Shown: positions 19,960 to 30,244 of the stretch, one piece after another
Layout: each line of letters begins with the position of its first letter
How positions within the stretch are numbered: position 1 is the stretch's first letter
Source: Aradus depressus
Lineage: Eukaryota > Arthropoda > Insecta > Hemiptera > Aradidae
DNA: 64,000 nt
Assembly: GCA_963662175.1 (NCBI GenBank)
Contig: OY759215.1
Location: 10,591,079 to 10,655,078, forward strand
Direction: 5' to 3'
Notes under the pieces: model-generated
Told to the model about the DNA's origin: nothing
Seen by the model: the letters and a program-made list of their open reading frames with translations, nothing else
The model's database searches: none
Position numbers and translations under genes: made by a program

Positions 19960-20406
19960 ATGAATATCCAAGAATAGGTATATATTTTATTTTATTTCAC
20001 TTGGACGGAAAGGAGAATCAAACGAAAATATGTTGAAGTTTATTTAAATAAGAAAAGTTAATTTAATAACTTTTGCAAGTGTTTTAAAATTTATTTGAAG
20101 TCAAAAAATGCTTCAAACAAATTTTAAAGTTGCAGAGAATATGTAATGACATTACCTTTTTTTTAGAAAGAGGTAAATTCAATAGAAAGTTACCCGATTT
20201 AAGAGATTTATATGGGAAAGTTAATCATCAATACTGAATATGGGCTGGTTGCAGGAACATGTAACTTTCCCATAGGGCTCTCAAAGCGTTTTGCAATGTT
20301 TAAGCAATGCTACTAATGAAAGAAAATATTACAGAAAAGTGTGATCCGATCACACATTGAAGGGTTCCGTGGGTGAACAGAACTTTGTTGCTATGTTTGA
20401 TGAAGT
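19960..20406. other. Unassigned AT-rich sequence
   Basis: No repeat family or gene recognised. The short frame starting at 20357 runs into a SINE and is not coding. Confidence 0.4.
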
Positions 20407-20622
20407 GTTAGTTATTGTGACTCATGCCCGGACTTTAACTATAAGGTCATATCGCCTACTACCAGACCGCTCATTCGTTGCTCTGGTGGACATGAGCTCG
20501 ACTCTACCAGTGGAAGTCCTAAATTTTGTGGAGTCTTTAACGAGTACTGCAGACGCGGGACCTTCCCTTTACGTCCCGTCCGAAGGTAGGCCTGCTCAAG
20601 GCTCGGTCGGGTTTCGTGCCCT
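20407..20622 (-). mobile_element. SINE family S, internally deleted
   Basis: The 3' half is conserved ('gactcatgcccggacttta'). Deletions remove part of the body, and only 'ctcggtcgggtttcgtgccc' remains of the head. Confidence 0.8.
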
Positions 20623-21006
20623 CTGTACTAATGAATATACATTTAACAAATACATAGTTCTGTGATATATAAACAAATACAATCAAGTTATTTTTTTTTA
20701 AATATTGCCTATCCCCCAAAAAATGTATAAAAAGTTTATTTTCGGTATTACACTATCGGATTTTTTACTAGTTTTCAAAATATATCCGCATTTCTCAAGT
20801 TAGAAGTTATGTGTTTAAACGGTATCTGTTGATAGAATGAATGTATCGACACGACATAACATCATTAATATAGATTCAGTAAATTTTCACCAACAGTAAC
20901 TGACTACTCAGTAATATTGAAAAAATATGTATTCTGTAATCTATGCCTGATTAATGTCCGAATACATTTTTTTTTGAGTTCTGTGTTGATATAGTGGAAA
21001 TACTAA

Positions 21007-21138
21007 TAAATAAAATAAAATGATAGATAAAACACCTTTTTGAACACTTATATTGTCTAATTCTAATAACATATGTTTGTGGAATTAGGCAATATAAGTG
21101 TTCAAAAGAGTGTTTTATCTATCATTTTATTTTATTTA
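21007..21138. mobile_element. Palindromic (foldback) element
   Basis: Two 57-bp arms (21007-21063 and 21082-21138) are reverse complements with about four mismatches, separated by an 18-bp loop. The arm starts 'taaataaaataaaatgatag' and contains 'tgaacacttatattg'. It could be a miniature inverted-repeat element or a palindromic rearrangement. No target duplication is obvious and it has no coding capacity. Confidence 0.8.
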
Positions 21139-21289
21139 GGCCTCATTAGGATGATACAAAATATGAAGTTTGGATGAAATAAATTGAGCCAGTTTCCCCG
21201 GATTAAACAAACATACTTCTTTGTTTGACGTGAAACGGATAAAACCCGGATATTTTGCTGTACTTTTTAGGTTTCTCTGGAATCCGAAG

Positions 21290-21995
21290 TAGGGACGAAG
21301 TGAAAGTATTGTCTGAAAAAAGTGGACATCCTCTGGTAGATTTGCCGAAAATATGAATGAATACCCGATAAGGATGGCATCTATCGATTTTCAGCCAAAT
21401 CGGCGAAAGAGAAAAGGAAGATTAGGGGGGAGGGGAACACAAAAACTCTTATACAATATATAATGTTATATTTAAATTTAAAACCCTATAAGCACGACAT
21501 CTATTAATTTTCCCCTTTGACCCTGCGCTGGGGGGCGAGTTCTACCCCCAGCGACCGAGATGTAGAAGCAGCCCCACTCCACCGATCTCGAGCTCTCTCG
21601 GCGCCGCCAGGCAGCCGCAACCCAAGGAAGTGCGAGAGCGCCAGTCTGTCCCATAAGGGGCCAAAGGCTGTCGCCCCCAGACACCCTCAGCAACACTGTG
21701 AATAAAACAATAAAACCAAAATTACTACAGTTCCTCTTTCCCCGACGAAAAGTGAGCCGGATAATTTGCCGGAGCACCGAAAAAAAAAAAAAAAAAAAAA
21801 AAAATCTATTCATTTTCTGACTGAAGGGAAGAAGGAATCATATGAGGAGACTGAACTCAAGCACAAATTCTAATAATGATTCAGAAGTGCCTGTATAACT
21901 ATTGATTTTTATCCAAATCGGTCGATTGGTGTTAGAGTGAGAGCTTAAAGGTAGTTCGTGGTGGGGAAGTACATTGCTGGTGATTCCATAATTTT
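21290..21995 (-). mobile_element. Family H element interrupted by a LINE 3' end
   Basis: H body on the minus strand ('ttttcagccaaatcggcgaa', 'ccctataagcacgaca') runs to 21512. It resumes after the LINE poly-A at about 21803, then 'tccaaatcggtcgattgg' and the H head 'ggggaagtacattgctggtg' near 21972-21990. Confidence 0.7.
21513..21803 (+). mobile_element. 5'-truncated LINE 3' end with poly-A and target duplication
   Basis: A GC-rich segment ('gctggggggcgagttctacc' to 'cagcaacactgtgaataaaa') ends in about 24 A (21780-21803). The sequence 'tctattaattttc' before it and 'tctattcattttc' after it form a ~13-bp target-site duplication within family H, which marks a target-primed retrotransposition event. 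The 62-codon frame inside (21517-21705) is probably 3' UTR. The clade is not determined. Confidence 0.7.
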
Positions 21996-22000
21996 TTTAT

Positions 22001-22062
22001 CTAAGGTCTACATACTTATGCTAAGGTCTACATACTTATGCTAAGGTCTACATACTTAGCAT
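22001..22062. repeat. 20-bp tandem repeat, three copies
   Basis: 'ctaaggtctacatacttatg' occurs three times in a row, the last copy ending 'cttagcat'. Confidence 0.9.
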
Positions 22063-22080
22063 AACTTCAAACAGATATAA

Positions 22081-22502
22081 CATAAGAACGACAAACCGTT
22101 GCCAGCCAAGATGACCATGCTCCTGAGTGGACACGGCAAGATGAGGCACTACCTCCACAGGTTCAAGATCCTCGATTCTCCTCTCTGCCTCTGCGGCACC
22201 AAGGAACAGACAGTCCATCATATAATCTTCAACTGTGAACTACTGGAGAGAAGAAGTTCCCTGATGAGATTTGTGGTGGTCAAAGCTGAAGTTGGCCTTC
22301 GTCAAAAATTATTTTAGTGGGACGTTTTTATAAAGAATTTTTAAACTTTGTACAGAAGATTAATTTTGATGAACTACAACTTTATTGTCTATCTAAATAA
22401 TTGTATGTAAAATTCAAAATTAACTGTGTTAAAGCATGTAGTTAAATATATTCCCTTCTAGTAGGGATACTACTGGATGGAAACCGGAAAAAAAAAAAAA
22501 AA
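22081..22502 (+). pseudogene. Non-LTR retrotransposon ORF2 C-terminus plus 3' UTR and poly-A
   Basis: The frame reads from about 22081 to the stop at 22315-22317. It contains LLSGHGKMRHYLHRFKIL, then a Cys/His knuckle CLCGTKEQTVHHIIFNC (C-x-C...H-x3-4-C). This C-terminal zinc-knuckle region is typical of R1/I/Jockey-type ORF2 proteins ('...TGHG.F..YL.RF......C.CG....HH..F.C'). No start codon is needed because the copy is 5'-truncated; it is open upstream from about 22081. An AT-rich 3' UTR ends at poly-A 22489-22502. RT and endonuclease domains are absent. Confidence 0.85.
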
Positions 22503-22572
22503 ACAGATATACATACATCCAATTTCCAACTGTTAAGTTAATGACCTCACTTACGCCTAAAAGGCAGTTAAT

Positions 22573-22624
22573 CTTAACCTTGAGCATGCCATCCTATGGA
22601 TGGGTCGTTAAGTGGGCATGAACA
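22573..22624 (+). mobile_element. SINE family S body fragment
   Basis: About 50 bp of the SINE core, 'ccttgagcatgccatccta' and 'ggatgggtcgttaag'. Neither end is preserved. Confidence 0.55.
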
Positions 22625-22704
22625 TAAAATTAAAAAAAACAGAGAATAGTCCAAGTAGGTACTACGGGCTAGTCTAACTTAATTAGCCCGTTACCGCCTT
22701 AGCT

Positions 22705-23400
22705 TTAAAAAAAAAATAAGTCGTTGGTGCATCATCGGCAATGTACTTCCCCAGAACGAATTAATCAAGTAACTTTTCGCTCCTCCTCCAAAACTAGTCG
22801 ATTGTTTACGCTAATATTCAACAGTTGACTTACATAGGGGCTCTTAATCCCTCATACGAAATATTGTGTCGATAAATTTATTACATCGGCACTTGTTAGG
22901 GTATTTGAATTGAGCCCCCTCCCCGGAACCCCCACAGGTTATGTCCACATTGGGTTTTAACGAAACTTATGAAATTTCATGTCGATAGATTCATTACATC
23001 GACAGTTATTGGGGGTTTTGAGTTGAGCTCTGATCAAAAATTAATAAGTGTTGCCCTTGTGGTGTCTTGAACTCACACATGAAATTTTGTGTCGATAAAT
23101 TCATTACAACGGCAGTTAATAGAGTTTTTGAGTTAAGCCTCCCCCCTAATTCCCCTCTCCCCTTTGGTCGATTTGGCGAAAACAATAAGTGTCGTTAGAT
23201 GTCCTGGATTCACATATAAAATTTCGTCTCGATACATTCATTCTATCCGGAGTTATCATGTTCACAGACACACAGACAGAGAGACATTTTTTTTGTCATA
23301 TTTGAAATCTGGAGGTCGGAAAACATGAAATTCCGGTGAAAACTCCGCATCGAATTTTTGAATAATTACATAACTTCCCCTATACTTCGTATAGCGTAAT
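22705..23400 (+). mobile_element. Family H (HINE/Helentron-like) element, most complete copy
   Basis: It starts 'gtcgttggtgcatcatcggc' (eroded head palindrome), then 'atgtacttccccagaacg' and 'gaattaatc'. Three to four related ~125-bp body units follow; each has 'gtgtcgataaattcattac', 'ggcagtta', 'gagttaagc', a C-rich run, 'ggctgaaaa' and 'ataagtgtcg'. Then come 'gttatcatgttcacagacac', a T-run and the tail 'catgaaattccggtgaaaac', 'cttcccctatacttcgtata', 'gc'. Across copies the 5' 'acttccccagc' and the 3' 'gctggggaagt' are exact reverse complements. The tail can fold as CTTCCCC-TATAC-ttc-GTATA-gct-GGGGAAG. Sub-terminal inverted repeats, a 3' hairpin and internal tandem units are hallmarks of Helentron-associated elements. 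No Rep/helicase frame is present. Confidence 0.7.
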
Positions 23401-23885
23401 TTTCCGAACATATAGGTACAAGAATTCATTACTGTTGTCTGAGAGGCTTTATTTTTTTCTAATAGTTAATAAATAATAACAAATTAATAATTCTGCTTCA
23501 ATTGTTTTTCCCTAAAGTTCATAAATTAGCGTATAATATTATAGAAATTAACAATCATATTAATAAAAAAAAAACAAAAAAACAATTAAATTAAGTGAAC
23601 CAAAATGAAAACGAATAAAATTCGAAAAAAAAAAAACACAAATTAATAATGACATGTAATTAAATTGATAATGAAGATGATTCATCATCAATATAATTGT
23701 TTTTTTGCCTGTTTATTTTTCACCGAATTTTTTTTTTCTTTTCTTTTGAAGCTTGTTTTTTATGAGTTTTATTTTTCAGTACGCCTAGGTGCATATGGTT
23801 GACAAATAATTAATAAGGGCTGTTTTCGGTTTGGCCTCTGTAATTCCCTGTGTGAAGTAATGTCACAAGGGGAGGGATAAATGAA
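23400..23885. other. Unassigned AT-rich sequence
   Basis: A- and T-rich with long homopolymers. No repeat family or gene recognised. Confidence 0.4.
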
Positions 23886-23887
23886 TT

Positions 23888-24012
23888 ATCGTTCATAGTG
23901 ACCAGAAGAAAGGACATGGAAGTGTCCCGAAATACTGTCAAAAAAAGGAAAAAAAAAAAAAAAAATAAGAAAAAAGACCTCTGGAAAAAAAATGCCGGGA
24001 AAAATCAATGAA
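23888..24012. mobile_element. Half copy of a foldback element
   Basis: 'gttcatagtgaccagaagaa', 'gaagtgtcccgaaatactgt' and 'gccgggaaaaatcaat' correspond to the loop and right arm of the hairpin at 60144-60285, and to 37773-37866. The left arm is missing. The minus-strand frame here is poly-A artefact. Confidence 0.65.
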
Positions 24013-24089
24013 TTACTACAATTCAATATTCTAGTTTCCTGCCTTCCTCCAGCCCAATTGATTGGCTGAATGAATAGTTCTGGACCGTA

Positions 24090-24345
24090 TACATTCATTA
24101 CTTATCTTTTCCGTCGGGCGGATTTGACTGAAAATCAGTAGGTATCGTCTTCATGGGGTTCTGGATACACCTTTAAAATTCCATGTCGATACAATCATTC
24201 TATCGGGAATTATCGTTTCGCGAACATCCATCATTTTTTTTTTTCATTTTTGGATTGAGGTGGCCGAAAACATGAAATTCCGTTGAAAATTCAACATCGA
24301 ATTTCTGACCGATTACATAACTTTTCTTATTATTCGTGTGGTTGG
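24090..24345 (+). mobile_element. Family H 3' part
   Basis: Final body unit ('gatttgactgaaaatcagt', 'cgatacaatcattctatcgg') and tail ('catgaaattccgttgaaaa', 'cgaatttctgaccgattac', 'gttggggaataaaa'). Confidence 0.8.
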
Positions 24346-24850
24346 GGAATAAAACCCTTCGTGCAGCCCCACTGAGGATTGTAGAGGGCCGCACTCATGG
24401 AAGCCATCCTCGCGGCTGTCTTCGGATGGGGTCTCCAATTGTAAAACCAAAATTTGAATTCCGTTAAATTCCGTTTCCGCTCCGCCCGGCCTACTGTGAC
24501 CGGCACCAGATGCTCATATGTTGAGAATGGCCACATTTTGGGGTTTGAATAATAAGGATGAACAGGGGTAGGTCTGGGATAAAGCGAGGGAGGAGCATGC
24601 GTGCGGGTGGCGCGGCAGGCGGTGGCCCGGCCAACTTCAGTCTCGTGTGGGCAGTCCTGTCGTCCTGTCCTCCCGGGGATCATGTGATCAAGTGTCCGCC
24701 CCCATCAGTTCGTAGCCGACCCAGCGCCTAGTGTTTCCCGTCTTTGGCATGTGTTGTGGTTAGTGGGCTCTGTCAAACAGGCATGTCTCCCATATTCATC
24801 GTTGTCACCACTCTCTCCTATCTTCTCCATGCACACATACAGACAGGTAA
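24346..24850. other. GC-rich unassigned segment
   Basis: This stands out from its AT-rich surroundings and contains a minus-strand frame of 117 codons (24330-24683). The frame's C-terminal part overlaps the family H tail, and its sequence (Arg/Pro-rich) shows no motif I recognise. It could be 5' UTR or ORF1 of a LINE, or a captured host exon. I see no support for either. Confidence 0.35.
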
Positions 24851-25379
24851 TTAAAAAAAAAAAAATTAATTAGTCAGAAAAGTAAAATTACTACCCTATT
24901 TGTACGTTTTGGGGTAGATTTTTTTGAAGAAACTCCTTTTTGACTGTTTGTGCAGAGATCAGTTGTGAAAACGGCTTTAATGTACATTCACGAAATTTGC
25001 AATACACGGCTTAATATTTAGCGTGTGGCACATAATTTCAAAAATGTTTACAATTCCTAAATTACATTTTTTTTTTAGGGAGACCCTGAGCCTCGATACC
25101 TGCTTTCCTTTATTACAGAAATCATTTAAAATACAGGATTTTCTAATAGTTTTTGATGATAACAGGTATTTTGAAATCGTATATAGAAATGTATATTTAT
25201 CTTTGGATTTGACGCAAAAAAAATTATAGATGTTTTAGAAAATGGCGTTCCTATTAAAACAGTTCATTTTTTAATTATATATATCGGAGCTCAAAGGTTA
25301 GCCATTTACTAAGCAGTTTCGCTATTGGTTTTTTGCCGCCTTAGAAAATCACTTTTTTGCTGCCTCATATCACTGCAAA
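24851..25379. other. Unassigned AT-rich sequence
   Basis: No gene or repeat recognised. The small plus frame at 25023-25229 is low-complexity AT-driven. Confidence 0.4.
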
Positions 25380-25690
25380 AACTAACGTATATGTTGGATT
25401 AAAATGCCCCCCTCCCCGCCTCCCAAAAAATGTTATGCCTGAAATTCGGTACTTGAGGCCCATCCTTGCTGGTCTGATCTTTCGAGCCCGGCCACCCGGC
25501 CATGGATGGCACTGAGTCCTGCCAAATGGGCGTAGTAGGAGTTTTAATTCCTTTCTAATTTTGAATGCCATGAATGATTTTTGACAAAAAAACGAATGAC
25601 AATGGCATATCTGGGCCGAGGTAGGAGGGCGTGCCGTCCCGGGCAGCATACGGCGGTGGCGTAGCCAAAGACCCCATTGCCATTTTGTAC
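25380..25690 (-). other. Possible retroelement or processed segment
   Basis: GC-richer island with 'gtcccgggcagcatacgg' and 'ggtggcgtagccaaag' at its right side and a C-rich run at its left. The minus-strand frame (25365-25649, 94 codons) has no recognised domain. 'gcgtagccaaag' also occurs near 38341, so this is probably part of a dispersed repeat. Confidence 0.35.
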
Positions 25691-25804
25691 ATTACTTTTT
25701 CTATATTTATTTATTTAAAAAAAAAAAATAATTCGACATCTATTGGTGTGGTGATTAGCGTCATAGGAAGACATTAAGAACAGTACGTTCCCCGGCATTC
25801 TTAG

Positions 25805-26170
25805 GCATTAGCCCTAATGAATGTATCGTCATGAAATTTTTTATATGTGACCAAAACCACATAAGGACAAAACCTATCGATTATCAGCCAAATCGGCCTA
25901 AGGGGCGGGGGGCGACATGAAATTTCATATTTAAAGTCAAAACCAAAAGAAAGGGAGGTTTAGGGGAGGGGGCTCAATTCAAAGACCCTAATAACTGCCG
26001 ATATAATGAGTTTATCGACACATTTAGTAAGAGGACTTAGGAACCCCTATGTAAATCAACTGTTGAATATTAGCGAAAACGATCGACTGGTTTTGGAGGG
26101 GGGCGAAAATTTAATTGACTAAATACCTTCTGGGGAAGTACATTGCCCCAACAACGACGTTTTATTTGAT
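25805..26170 (-). mobile_element. Family H element, 5' two-thirds
   Basis: Minus-oriented body units ('attatcagccaaatcggcct', 'aataactgccgatataatg', 'aatcaactgttgaatattag') end with the head motif 'ctggggaagtacattgcc' at 26143-26160. Confidence 0.75.
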
Positions 26171-26710
26171 ATTAGTAAAATTAGTAAATTTAAGCTAAAA
26201 CTATATGATAACTAGTGATGGGTATAGAAGAATATTCAGAAACTATTTCCGAAATAAATCGGGATGTTGCAAGGAATTGAAGACCAATATGTGAGTCTCG
26301 AATAGAAAACTATAGATATCCTTAATATAATATGTACAATTTCTCCAAATTTCGAATTCAAAATGGCTACCGCTCTGACTCTGGGTGTGGTAAATGTATT
26401 CTTTAAATGACAGGAAAATGTACGATAAAAACCCTTTCTCTGAATATCCGACGGATGACATGTTTTTGAATATGTATTAACTTCTGTACATTCCCAGACA
26501 ATTTCATGCTTCTTTTTTTTCTTTTTCCACTAAAGAGCTTTTTGACTTACATTATTTTTAAAAAGTTTCGTTTATATTAAAACCAAAATCCGAAACTTTC
26601 GTTTTTGTATCTGTCTGTTTTCAGTAAATGTTCACATCAAATTATAATCTCATTATTTACTAAATATTTTCTACGTATGTATTTTCATGTTTCATCATTT
26701 TTATATTTAT
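26171..26710. other. Unassigned AT-rich sequence
   Basis: Nothing recognisable. The minus frame at 26243-26461 has no supporting motif. Confidence 0.4.
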
Positions 26711-26799
26711 TCATCAAGTTGAGATGAGTTCATCAAGTTGAGATGAGTTCATCAAGTTGAGATGAGTTCATCAAGTTGAGATGAGTTCATCAAGTTGAG
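26711..26799. repeat. 19-bp tandem repeat, about five copies
   Basis: 'tcatcaagttgagatgagt' is repeated perfectly four times, with a fifth partial unit. Confidence 0.95.
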
Positions 26800-27016
26800 T
26801 TCACTTTTACTTAAGATGTTTTTAATTTCTTTCATTTTCCTGGAGCTCATTTAATTATTATTTTTTATTTCTCTCCCTTTTATTCATTTTCTATATCTAA
26901 TTTCTCTGTTTTCACTGCAAACCAGTTTTCATTTCAGTTATAGTCTTGTAGCTATTAATTATCCCGTTTTAGGTCTCTTTAGATAGAAGTGAATATCAGT
27001 GTTCAAGCCATAATAA

Positions 27017-27306
27017 GTTATTTATTATGACTCATGCCCGGGCTTTAACTACGTCATATCGTCCACTACCAGAGCGCTCTTTCGTCGCTCTGGTCTACAT
27101 GAGCCCGACTCGACTTACTTATACTTTCATAAGTATCTGATATGGGACAGGCTCAGGATCATCGCATCGTTTAATGCACCATCCGTTGGACAAGGTCTCA
27201 AGGTTTTTTTTTCACCTCCCAGATGAAGTACCGAAGGGCTTCGGCCAGGTTTTGAACCCGAGGTCTTGAGTTCAGTAAGTAAGCACTGTTAGCTACCGGC
27301 GCCCTC
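27017..27306 (-). mobile_element. SINE family S with internal deletion
   Basis: 3' end 'ttattatgactcatgcccgg'. The body lacks about 50 bp after 'gagcccgactcg'. Head region 'gaacccgaggtcttgagttc' and 'gctaccggcgccc'. Confidence 0.9.
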
Positions 27307-27464
27307 GCAAGTGAATGGATAATTTGCGTCAGTTTTTGTGTTTTTGATCTTTTTTTTTTTTATAAGTTTTGTTAAATTAGACGGATAAAATGATATATTT
27401 AGACATAAATAGAGTTTTATGTTACCATGATATCCAGTTCATCTCGGCAACAATCTCGAGAGAG

Positions 27465-27807
27465 GGTTTAGGTTTAGGTTTTATGACTCATGCCCGGGCT
27501 TTAACTACGAGGTCATATCGCCTACTACCAGAGCGCTCTTTCGTCACTCTGGTGGACATGAGCCCGACTCTACTGTGGGAGTCCTAAATTTTGCCTACCC
27601 TAAATTTTTTATTCATCTAGGGTAGAGGTCTTTAACGAGTACCTGACATCGTACAGGCTCGGCACCATCGCTTAACGTCCCATCCGAAGGACGGCGTGCT
27701 TAAGTTTATTTTACCTCCCAGATAAAATAAACTAAGGGCCTCGGTCGGGTTTTGAACCCACAACCTTGAGCTCAGAAGTCAAGCACGCATACCACTGAGC
27801 TACCGGA
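27465..27807 (-). mobile_element. SINE family S, near full length, with TTAGG-like tail
   Basis: The tail on the left is 'ggtttaggtttaggttttat' followed by 'gactcatgcccgggcttta'. The body is intact ('gacatcgtacaggctcgg', 'cgtcccatccgaaggacgg') and the head has 'ggttttgaacccacaacc' and 'actgagctaccgg', with the last few head bases altered ('agga'). Confidence 0.92.
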
Positions 27808-27809
27808 GG

Positions 27810-28384
27810 ATATATTTTATAGAGTAACCCATCATCCCTCCCATGTATATTTAGGTTGAAAAGATGAACAGGTGAGCAATTTCAATAAATCGATAAACAA
27901 TGAACAAGTAAGTTCGAATATTACTATAGATTACAAAATATAACTTAATCCGGGTCATTCAAAATCAACAATGAATACGTGACATGACCTATTGATAAAT
28001 ATAAATGGTTCGAGTTGTAATAATATATTTATGTATAATAGTTTATCTAAAGTATATTTTATTTGTGCCTTCACATTACGGTGGGCGCACTTTGTACTTC
28101 CTGTACTTGGCAGACGTAATAATATATACTTTGCTGAAACAGTTTGGGTACTACACTAAAGTTGTGGTGGGGTGGCACCAAGTTTCATACTGACTTGTCT
28201 TGTAAACTAACCTCAACATTCAAGAAGGTTATATTCTCGTAACCACTCGCGAATGTTGCCATCGTATTTCGTGAATGTTGCCACTATAATACACTGAGAA
28301 AAAATGAATTAAGTCCTTCAGGAGAAAACAATTGGGATAAATATTTTTGTGCGTTTTTCTGCCAAAAAAAAAAAAACATATTTA
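27810..28384. other. Unassigned sequence
   Basis: AT-rich and without a recognised repeat. The small plus frame at 28005-28193 is not supported by any motif. Confidence 0.35.
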
Positions 28385-28611
28385 GTAGTAAGTTGTGACT
28401 CGTGCCCGGCCTTTAACTACGAGGTCATATCGCCTACTACCCGAGCCCTCATTTGTCACTCTGTTGGACATGAGCCCGACTCTACTATGGGAGTAAACTA
28501 AATTTTGCCTACTCTGAATTTTTTTCACCTAGAATATAGGGGTGTTTAACGAATACCTGACATCGTACAGGCTCGTATACGCTTATCGTACTATCCAAAA
28601 GACGGCGGGCG
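28385..28611 (-). mobile_element. SINE family S, head missing
   Basis: 3' end 'gttgtgactcgtgcccggcc' through 'gtacaggctcgtatacgc'. It breaks inside the core ('ccaaaagacggcgggcgtg') and fuses to a family H tail. Confidence 0.85.
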
Positions 28612-28755
28612 TGTTCACAGACAGATAGATTTTTTTTTTTTCATATTTGGAATCTAGATTTTGGAATATATAAAATTCCGTTGAAAACTTCGCATCGAAT
28701 TTTTGACCAACTTACATAACTTCCCCTATACTTCGTATCGCTGGGCAAGTAAAGG
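28612..28755 (+). mobile_element. Family H tail fragment
   Basis: 'gttcacagacagatag', T-run, 'cgttgaaaacttcgcatcg', 'cttcccctatacttcgtat' and 'cgctgggcaagtaaa'. The stem-loop wording is well preserved. Confidence 0.85.
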
Positions 28756-28839
28756 GAATAACAAAAATAATGTGTTGTCGTGTAGTAAATTTTAAAATTT
28801 AATTTCCAAAATTCGATTAAATTTTAGTAACATTTATAC

Positions 28840-29080
28840 AATTATAGAGGTATAGAAACAGATCTCATTGAAGTTGAACCAGTATGTGAACATGCCAAAA
28901 TAGGCGCCAATCCTTTGATTTTTGACGCGAAACTCGACATCCCACGGAGATTTTCTCAATTTGAAGCCGGCAGTAGAGACGAATTTGGACTGAGAGCAAA
29001 AGGGGACGATGGTCAGAAAAGTCACTCATTCGTATAATTCTAGCTATCCAGTTTTGATGTTTTTTATTCTGAACACGCAT
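28840..29080 (-). pseudogene. Possible LINE endonuclease-domain fragment
   Basis: The minus frame contains NWIARIIRMSDFSDHRPLLL. The S-D-H-R-P block resembles the C-terminal 'SDH' catalytic motif of APE-type endonucleases in non-LTR elements. An overlapping minus frame reads FKLRKSPWDVEFRVKNQRIG, like the segment that usually follows it, so a frameshift is implied. The match is short, hence moderate confidence. Confidence 0.45.
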
Positions 29081-29300
29081 TGGATCAAGAATCTATTTCG
29101 AAAAGTCACATTAATATCGTTGTGAAAAAATAATGTACAAGTTGTAATTTTCTTCTGAGCGAAACTATCTCAAAATGACTACCGGCATTTTTTGATTTTA
29201 CATTTTTTTTTTTTTTTTTGCCATCTGACCACATAAAGAACTTTTTCACAACGATATTGATGGCTTTCCACACTTCTGAAATTGATTCTTGATTCAATGC
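29079..29300. mobile_element. Inverted-repeat element with ~60-bp arms
   Basis: Left arm 29079-29137 ('ggatcaagaatctatttc', 'atatcgttgtgaaaaa') and right arm 29238-29300 ('tttttcacaacgatattga', 'gattcttgattcaatgc') are imperfect reverse complements. The interior includes 'actaccggcattttttg' and 'gccatctgaccacata'. The interior and right arm recur at 40005-40145. Confidence 0.7.
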
Positions 29301-29587
29301 ATTTTTCAATAGTGAAAAAAAACAAGACTTGGAAGTTCTACGAATATGAGTCTTTACTGATTCTCGTCCTCATTCGTCTTATTACAACACAAGCAAGAGA
29401 AGATTGCAAAGATCTAGCAAGGACAATGCCAGATGACACCCAACTTAATTACTGTATTTTTTGATTTAATTTTTTTATTATTTGATCACATTTTTTTCTT
29501 GAGCCCTCCAGCCCCTCCCCCCTCTGAATATCACTTACCCCCCCCCCCCTCCCCCCCCCCCAATTTTGAAAATTACTAGTTAAGTAA
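29301..29587. other. Unassigned sequence with poly-C tract
   Basis: Contains C-rich runs at 29539-29562. The small frame at 29282-29464 is unsupported. Confidence 0.4.
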
Positions 29588-30036
29588 TACAGTAGAACCT
29601 CTATAAGTCGAACATTAAGGGAGACGCCAAAAAATTAGAGTTATAGAGTTTTCGACTTATGGAGGATTTCGACAGGCGGATTTTGATTCGACTTGTAGAG
29701 GTTAAGATTCATTCTAACTAATTTCAAATTAGAGAGGTGAAATAAATAAAAATTCAAGTTACAGAGGTAACAAACATATTTATATTTATTATAAATCAAC
29801 ATTATTTCAAAACAACCTTAAAATAAAAAATACGTAGTACAGTAGAACCTCTATAAGTCGAACATCAAGGGAGACGCCAAAAAATTAGAGTTATAGAGTT
29901 TTCGACTTATGGAGGATTTCGACTTAGGCGGATTTTGATTCTACTTGTGGAGGTTAAGATTCATTCTAACTAATTTCGAATTAGAGAGGTGAAATAAATA
30001 AAAATTCAAGTTACAGAGGTACTTACTCTACTGTAC
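29588..30036. mobile_element. pogo-like DNA transposon relic, tandem half-element dimer
   Basis: 'tacagtagaacctctataag' followed by 'tcgaac' occurs at 29588 and again at 29838. About 180-250 bp after each copy are nearly identical ('ggagacgccaaaaaattaga', 'gaggatttcgac', 'gaggttaagattcattct'). The unit ends 'ctctactgta' near 30035. This half corresponds, in reverse complement, to 43120-43377 of the complete element at 42723-43375. The CAGTAGAACCTC terminus next to TA places it in the pogo/Tigger branch of Tc1/mariner. No transposase is present. Confidence 0.8.
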
Positions 30037-30244
30037 TTACAGCAGGTGACTGTATGTCATATTTGTGCCAGATTTGTGTTTCTTTACACAAAGCTGAACT
30101 CAGCCATTCTGGTTTTTCCTTTCTCAGACCTACAAGGTATATCCTGTTACCATGGTAACCTCACTCACACAAATAAGGCTTCAGTTTACTAATAATATTA
30201 TTCTTTACGGATATTTAAATCACAATTTTATATAATCTAATGTT
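30037..30244. other. Short unassigned spacer
   Basis: No repeat or gene recognised. Confidence 0.4.

Noticed and set aside
20537..20719. Minus-strand frame overlapping a SINE
   Set aside because: It is SINE sequence read out of context.
24330..24683. 117-codon minus-strand gene in a GC-rich island
   Set aside because: Its C-terminal part lies in a family H tail and the rest shows no domain, so I list the island as unassigned.
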